A program made the translations under genes and the position numbers. A DNA stretch of 9,970 bases from Candidatus Margulisiibacteriota bacterium (GTDB lineage Bacteria; Margulisbacteria; WOR-1; O2-12-FULL-45-9). Below are positions 7,365 to 9,970 of the stretch, in pieces. The notes beneath the pieces are model-generated. The model searched no databases and was not told the DNA's origin. It worked only from the letters and a program-made list of their open reading frames with translations. The stretch is taken from positions 1 to 9,970 of the forward strand of contig JAQTLJ010000033.1 of the NCBI GenBank assembly GCA_028714935.1, in the 5' to 3' direction. Within the stretch, counting starts at the first letter, position 1, and each line of letters begins with the position of its first letter.

Positions 7365-8657
7365 TTATTTGTGCTCAGGCTCTCTGCCCAATTCCTTTAA
7401 AAGAGCGCCGTTTTCCTTTTCCAGTTCGATCATTTTCAATTCGCGGCCGACCGCCAGATCATGGAATTCCTGCAGTTCGGCGGCAGTTTCCTGCAATTTC
7501 TTTTCTGAAGATTTGCGCTCGGTTATATTGCGCACCACGGATACGATTTTGTCTTCGCCCAGGGCGATCATGCGGGATTCGTAGTAATTAATTTCTCCCC
7601 CGATGGGGAGAGCGTATTCAAGCACCTGGACTTCTTTTGTCCGCAAAGTTTTCTCAAAAAGAGAGGCAAAGGATTCGGCCAATTCAGGCGGCAGGATAGC
7701 CCGCATATTCTTGCCGATAAATTCGGACGGGGAGACATAAAGATCTTTCAGGTCGTTGGCAAAGTAATCCAGGAAAACGCCGTCTTTAGTCTGCAGGAAC
7801 ATGAGGTCCGGAAGAGTGTTTAACAGGGCGCGGCTTTTAGCTTCGCTTTCCCGCAATGAGTTTTCCGTTTTTTCTAGCTCTGCGACCTTGATCTTGAGGT
7901 CGGCCGTCCGCTCGGCAATGTTTTTCTCAAGACCGGCCTTGGCTTCTTCCAGTTCGCGGATCTTCTCGTCCAGCCGTTTGTTTAACGAGGTTAATTCCTG
8001 ATCGCGCGCAATAAGCAGCTGGGAGTTGACGTCGATTTCCTGATGAAGCTTGGCCAAGGCCGTTTTGCGCTTACGCAGTATTTCCGCGAAAAAAAAGGAA
8101 ATGAGGGTCACGGCCAGGAAAGAGATCGCGATGGCAAACGGGATAATCCTGAGGTAGTAGGAGTGGAAATAAGCAGAGGCGGGGATGAATTCCGGGAAAA
8201 TAATGACATGCGGGATAGCTTGATATATTTCCAGTGCCAGCTCAGTAAAATATAAAGAAATAGAAACGGCAATAACGCCCAAAATGCCCCAGCGCGGCAA
8301 TGTTAAACCGGCCAGGACGCCGATGATGCCAAAGATCATAAAGAGGGGGCTTTCGATCCCCCCGCTGAAATAAACCGCAAACGTCAGCAATACGGCGTCA
8401 ACTAATAAAAGTATGAAATAAATGACTTCGTAGGAAAACCAGCCTTTTTTTATCAGCCAGAAAGCCCCGCTGCTGGCACACAAAAAAAGAAAGAGGATGA
8501 CCGCCAGCGGGAGCAGGGGATAGTTGATGCCCAGAAAAAAACCGGCCGCCCCAAAAAGGAACAAGATGGGGATTAAAAGCTTGCGTACGACAAGATCAAG
8601 AGGATTCGCCAGTTCCAGAAACTCTATGTTTCTCTCTAAATATTTACCGCCCTGCAA
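7365..8657 (-). CDS. Membrane protein with one PAS domain, first gene of operon
   Basis: Numbered from the TTG at 8657, the protein is 430 residues. About six membrane segments (~27-190) include GGIESPL (99-105). A coiled coil (~198-270) carries ELEEAKAGLEKNIAERT, the same signalling-helix unit as in two other operon proteins. A PAS-like domain follows (~273-381, ending VVRNITERK), and the tail (~396-430) has the core VGRELKMIELEKENGALL. No output domain is present. I choose the TTG at 8657 because GAGG lies 7 nt upstream and a TATAAT box lies at 8688-8693. The longer open frame from a TTG at 8720 would start upstream of that promoter and has no ribosome site. The PAS is more divergent than the others here and may have lost or changed its ligand. 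Confidence 0.82.
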   Translation of the reverse strand: MQGGKYLERNIEFLELANPLDLVVRKLLIPILFLFGAAGFFLGINYPLLPLAVILFLFLCASSGAFWLIKKGWFSYEVIYFILLLVDAVLLTFAVYFSGGIESPLFMIFGIIGVLAGLTLPRWGILGVIAVSISLYFTELALEIYQAIPHVIIFPEFIPASAYFHSYYLRIIPFAIAISFLAVTLISFFFAEILRKRKTALAKLHQEIDVNSQLLIARDQELTSLNKRLDEKIRELEEAKAGLEKNIAERTADLKIKVAELEKTENSLRESEAKSRALLNTLPDLMFLQTKDGVFLDYFANDLKDLYVSPSEFIGKNMRAILPPELAESFASLFEKTLRTKEVQVLEYALPIGGEINYYESRMIALGEDKIVSVVRNITERKSSEKKLQETAAELQEFHDLAVGRELKMIELEKENGALLKELGREPEHK

Positions 8658-8664
8658 AATATTA

Positions 8665-8668
8665 CCTC
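8665..8668 (-). promoter_or_regulatory. Shine-Dalgarno site (GAGG) deciding the TTG start at 8657
   Basis: GAGG on the minus strand ends 7 nt before the TTG at 8655-8657. It is the only good ribosome site in this region, and it favours 8657 over the upstream TTG codons at 8720 and 8678. Confidence 0.55.
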
Positions 8669-8682
8669 GGTCAGTCAAGTTA

Positions 8683-8712
8683 TGGTAATTATACACTGGC
8701 CGGTGATAGAAT
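8683..8712 (+). promoter_or_regulatory. Possible promoter of the hycI-like gene
   Basis: TAGAAT (8707-8712) matches five of six -10 positions, with a weak -35 candidate TGGTAA (8683-8688) 18 nt upstream. Transcription would start only a few bases before the ATG at 8723, giving a nearly leaderless message. This would fit the absence of a clear ribosome site before that ATG. It overlaps the candidate promoter of the divergent operon. Confidence 0.22.
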
Positions 8713-8716
8713 TGAA
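8688..8716 (-). promoter_or_regulatory. Candidate sigma-70-type promoter of the signalling operon
   Basis: The minus strand reads TTCAAT (8711-8716), a 17-nt spacer, then a perfect TATAAT (8688-8693). The -35 is weak (three of six). The predicted start near 8681 leaves a leader of about 24 nt containing the GAGG site. A weak -35 often means an activator is used, but no operator repeat is clear. Confidence 0.45.
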
Positions 8717-8722
8717 GCAAGC

Positions 8723-9193
8723 ATGATTGATTTGCAGCGGGAATTGGAGGGCTTTAATAAACTGGCGATCATCGGCGTTGGCAGCGAGATCCGGAATGAT
8801 GATGGCGTGGGGATCTACGTAGTGAACCAACTTAAGGAGAAGATCAAAGCCCCTAATGTCGAGTGCCTGATCGGCGGCACGGTGCCGGAAAACCTGACTG
8901 GCGCATTAAAGAAGATCAAGCCCTCTCATGTTCTCTTGATCGATGCCGCCGGGACCGGCCAGCAGCCTGGCGCCATTACGTTAATTGACCCGGCCAGGAT
9001 CAAAAGCGGCGGGTTTTCCACCCACACTTTGTCCTTAAAAGAGCTGGCGGCTTACCTGGAGCAGGAAATAAAGACGACAGTTTTAGTCCTGGGGATCGAG
9101 CCGAAAAACATCAATTTTGGGGAGGAGCTTTCGCCTGAGGCGCGGCGGGGGGCGGAGGTGGCGATTTCTCTGGTGCTGGCGGCGCTCCCTTAA
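8723..9193 (+). CDS. hycI: Hydrogenase maturation protease, HycI type
   Basis: A nickel-dependent endopeptidase that removes the C-terminal extension of a [NiFe]-hydrogenase large subunit after nickel insertion, in the cytoplasm. At 156 residues it has the usual family length. The three expected nickel-site residues are present: D27 in RNDDGVG, D74 in VLLIDAAG and H101 in STHTLSL, matching D16, D62 and H90 of E. coli HycI. The block LVLGIEPKNINFGEELSP (121-138) resembles the HycI signature LGIQP. It diverges from the signalling operon and converges on the hydrogenase genes instead of lying at the end of their operon. Its last 83 bases overlap the ferredoxin gene on the other strand. The large subunit it would process is not in the window. 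The start lacks a strong ribosome site, and no alternative in-frame start exists nearby. Confidence 0.88.
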   Translation: MIDLQRELEGFNKLAIIGVGSEIRNDDGVGIYVVNQLKEKIKAPNVECLIGGTVPENLTGALKKIKPSHVLLIDAAGTGQQPGAITLIDPARIKSGGFSTHTLSLKELAAYLEQEIKTTVLVLGIEPKNINFGEELSPEARRGAEVAISLVLAALP

Positions 9194-9536
9194 CGACTAT
9201 CACCAGCCTCTCTGGATCGAGCTGCGCCAGTTCAAATTCGTTGGTCAGCTCCAGCGCCTTTTTTACGCAGGAATCAACGCACTGGCCGCAATAAATGCAT
9301 TTACCCAAGTTGATGTCAGCCTCGTACTGTTTTTCCCCGAGCTTCTTGATGGTGATGGCATTAGAGGGACAGTCTTTCTCGCACAGCTTGCAGCCGATGC
9401 ATTTGTCCGGCTCAAATTTTATCCGGCCGCGAAAGCCCTTGGGCATCCCTGACCGGTCGAACGGATAATTGACCGTGGCCGGCTTTTTGAAAAGCGACTC
9501 GAGCACTGCCTGGATCATTTTTCCCGGCCAGTTCAT
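9111..9536 (-). CDS. Ferredoxin-like 2x[4Fe-4S] subunit of group 4 hydrogenase (MbhN/EchF/NuoI-like)
   Basis: A 141-residue electron-transfer subunit expected on the cytoplasmic face of the membrane hydrogenase. The N-terminal YPFDRSGMPKGFRGRI stretch (24-39) is the NuoI-type lead-in. Two cluster motifs follow: C46, C49, C52, C56-P and C80, C83, C86, C90. The second lacks the usual proline after the last cysteine. The ATG overlaps the TGA of the NuoH-like gene (ATGA), and AAGGA lies 11 nt upstream. NuoH-like followed directly by NuoI-like matches the ends of Mbh-type hydrogenase operons and also complex I order; the neighbouring hycI favours a hydrogenase. The last ~27 residues are proline-rich (APPAPEKSPPPPP...), unusual for this family, and are encoded entirely opposite the 3' end of hycI. 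Confidence 0.88.
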   Translation of the reverse strand: MNWPGKMIQAVLESLFKKPATVNYPFDRSGMPKGFRGRIKFEPDKCIGCKLCEKDCPSNAITIKKLGEKQYEADINLGKCIYCGQCVDSCVKKALELTNEFELAQLDPERLVIVVKGAPPAPEKSPPPPPAAPQAKAPPQN

Positions 9537-9970
9537 CTTGGTAATATTCCTTTCAGGATCAAGTCGATAACCAGCTGGACCAAAGCCAGCGGCACGACAT
9601 ACATCCAGCAGAAGTTGATCATCTGGTCAATGCGCAGCCGCGCGAAGACCGTCCGGGCCAGCGAAAAGAGCGCGACCATGAAAAATGTTTTGATCAGGAA
9701 AAGCAGGAAGGCGATGGCCGGCCCCTGCTGCAGATCGAACGGGAGGAAAACGATCGCCAGCAGGGCGGCGCCGACGATCATCTCGATATCGATGGTCAGC
9801 CGGAACAGGGCCAGCAGCCGGCCGCTGTATTCGGTAAAACCGCCCGCGACGATCTCAGTCTCTGCCTCCGGGATGTCGAAGGGCGCTTTTTCCAGTTTCC
9901 CGTGCAGGGCGACGAGCGCCACGCCGAAGCCGATCAGGTTGACCAGCCAGTACCACGGATGTCCTGCGTA
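9533..9970 (-). CDS. NuoH-like membrane subunit of group 4 hydrogenase (MbhM/EchB/HycD-like), partial
   Basis: C-terminal part of the membrane anchor that belongs to the NuoH/HycD family and links the hydrophilic hydrogenase arm to the ion-translocating arm. The signature KAPFDIPEAETEIVAGG and FTEYSGRLLALFRL is unmistakable, followed by hydrophobic segments (MIVGAALLAIVFLPF; IAFLLFLIKTFFMVALFSL) and the ARTVFARLRIDQM loop. The frame stays open to base 9970 (YWLVNLIGFG upstream of the GTG at 9922), so the true start lies outside the window. Its stop overlaps the ferredoxin-subunit ATG. No catalytic hydrogenase subunit is visible here. Complex I is the alternative, but the nearby HycI-type protease makes a hydrogenase more likely. 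Confidence 0.88.
   Translation of the reverse strand, partial: YAGHPWYWLVNLIGFGVALVALHGKLEKAPFDIPEAETEIVAGGFTEYSGRLLALFRLTIDIEMIVGAALLAIVFLPFDLQQGPAIAFLLFLIKTFFMVALFSLARTVFARLRIDQMINFCWMYVVPLALVQLVIDLILKGILPR

Larger units (their letters stand above)
600..8657 (-). other. Eight-gene signalling operon (PAS sensors, V4R-like pair, histidine kinase, receiver)
   Basis: Eight genes on the minus strand lie head to tail. Spacings in transcription order are 1 nt, a 4-nt ATGA overlap, 1 nt, 1 nt, 1 nt, 3 nt and 0 nt. A consensus-like -10 box and a GAGG ribosome site precede the first gene, and no internal gap is long enough for another conventional promoter outside coding sequence. Co-transcription and translational coupling are therefore likely. 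I see no convincing hairpin-plus-U-tract terminator after the last gene, which runs into the end of the convergent methyltransferase. Confidence 0.85.

Noticed and set aside
8658..8720. N-terminal extension of the first operon gene from a TTG at 8720
   Set aside because: It lacks a ribosome site, contains the TATAAT promoter box inside it, and its residues look unlike a membrane-protein N-terminus.
1..9970. CRISPR arrays, tRNA or rRNA genes, insertion sequences, attachment sites
   Set aside because: No regularly spaced direct repeats, RNA-gene motifs, transposase domains or terminal inverted repeats were seen. Repeated DNA here is explained by paralogous PAS and coiled-coil coding regions.

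Overview
The window is gene-dense bacterial DNA with no intergenic gap over about 70 bases, and genes abut or overlap throughout. The sequence looks like a compact, moderate-G+C genome, probably an anaerobe, because it carries part of a group 4 (Mbh/Ech/Hyc-type) membrane [NiFe]-hydrogenase and a HycI-type maturation protease. The exact phylum cannot be read from sequence alone. Uncultured lineages with group 4 hydrogenases, such as Margulisbacteria/Saganbacteria, are one possibility, at low confidence.

Layout. Bases 2-640 (+) hold the 3' part of a SAM-dependent methyltransferase. Bases 600-8657 (-) hold a tightly packed eight-gene signalling operon, read from right to left. Its genes in order are: a membrane single-PAS protein (7365-8657), a membrane double-PAS protein (5816-7363), two tandem paralogous ~196-residue proteins of uncertain V4R/TIGR02265-like type (5229-5819 and 4634-5227), a small soluble PAS protein (4093-4632), a second membrane double-PAS protein (2514-4091), a membrane histidine kinase (969-2510) and a single-domain response regulator (600-968). 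Bases 8723-9193 (+) are the divergently transcribed hycI-like protease. Bases 9111-9970 (-) are the end of the hydrogenase operon: a two-cluster ferredoxin subunit, preceded by a NuoH-like membrane subunit that runs off the window.

The signalling operon is the striking part. Seven consecutive junctions range from a 4-nt overlap to a 3-nt gap. The four PAS proteins have no kinase, cyclase or other output domain. All four end in the same ~35-residue charged tail with a VGREL core. The three membrane PAS proteins and the kinase share one multi-pass membrane module carrying a GG-x-x-[N/S] motif, reminiscent of the RegB/PrrB quinone-sensing heptapeptide. The only evident transmitter is the one kinase, and the only receiver is the one CheY-like protein in frame behind it. 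A reasonable inference is that several sensors feed one kinase and receiver in trans, reporting redox or energy state next to a hydrogenase locus. This function is inferred and not shown.

The operon start carries a perfect TATAAT box (8688-8693), a GAGG ribosome site and a TTG start at 8657. Both outer ends of the region have convergent gene overlaps: 41 bp between methyltransferase and regulator, and 83 bp between hycI and the ferredoxin subunit.
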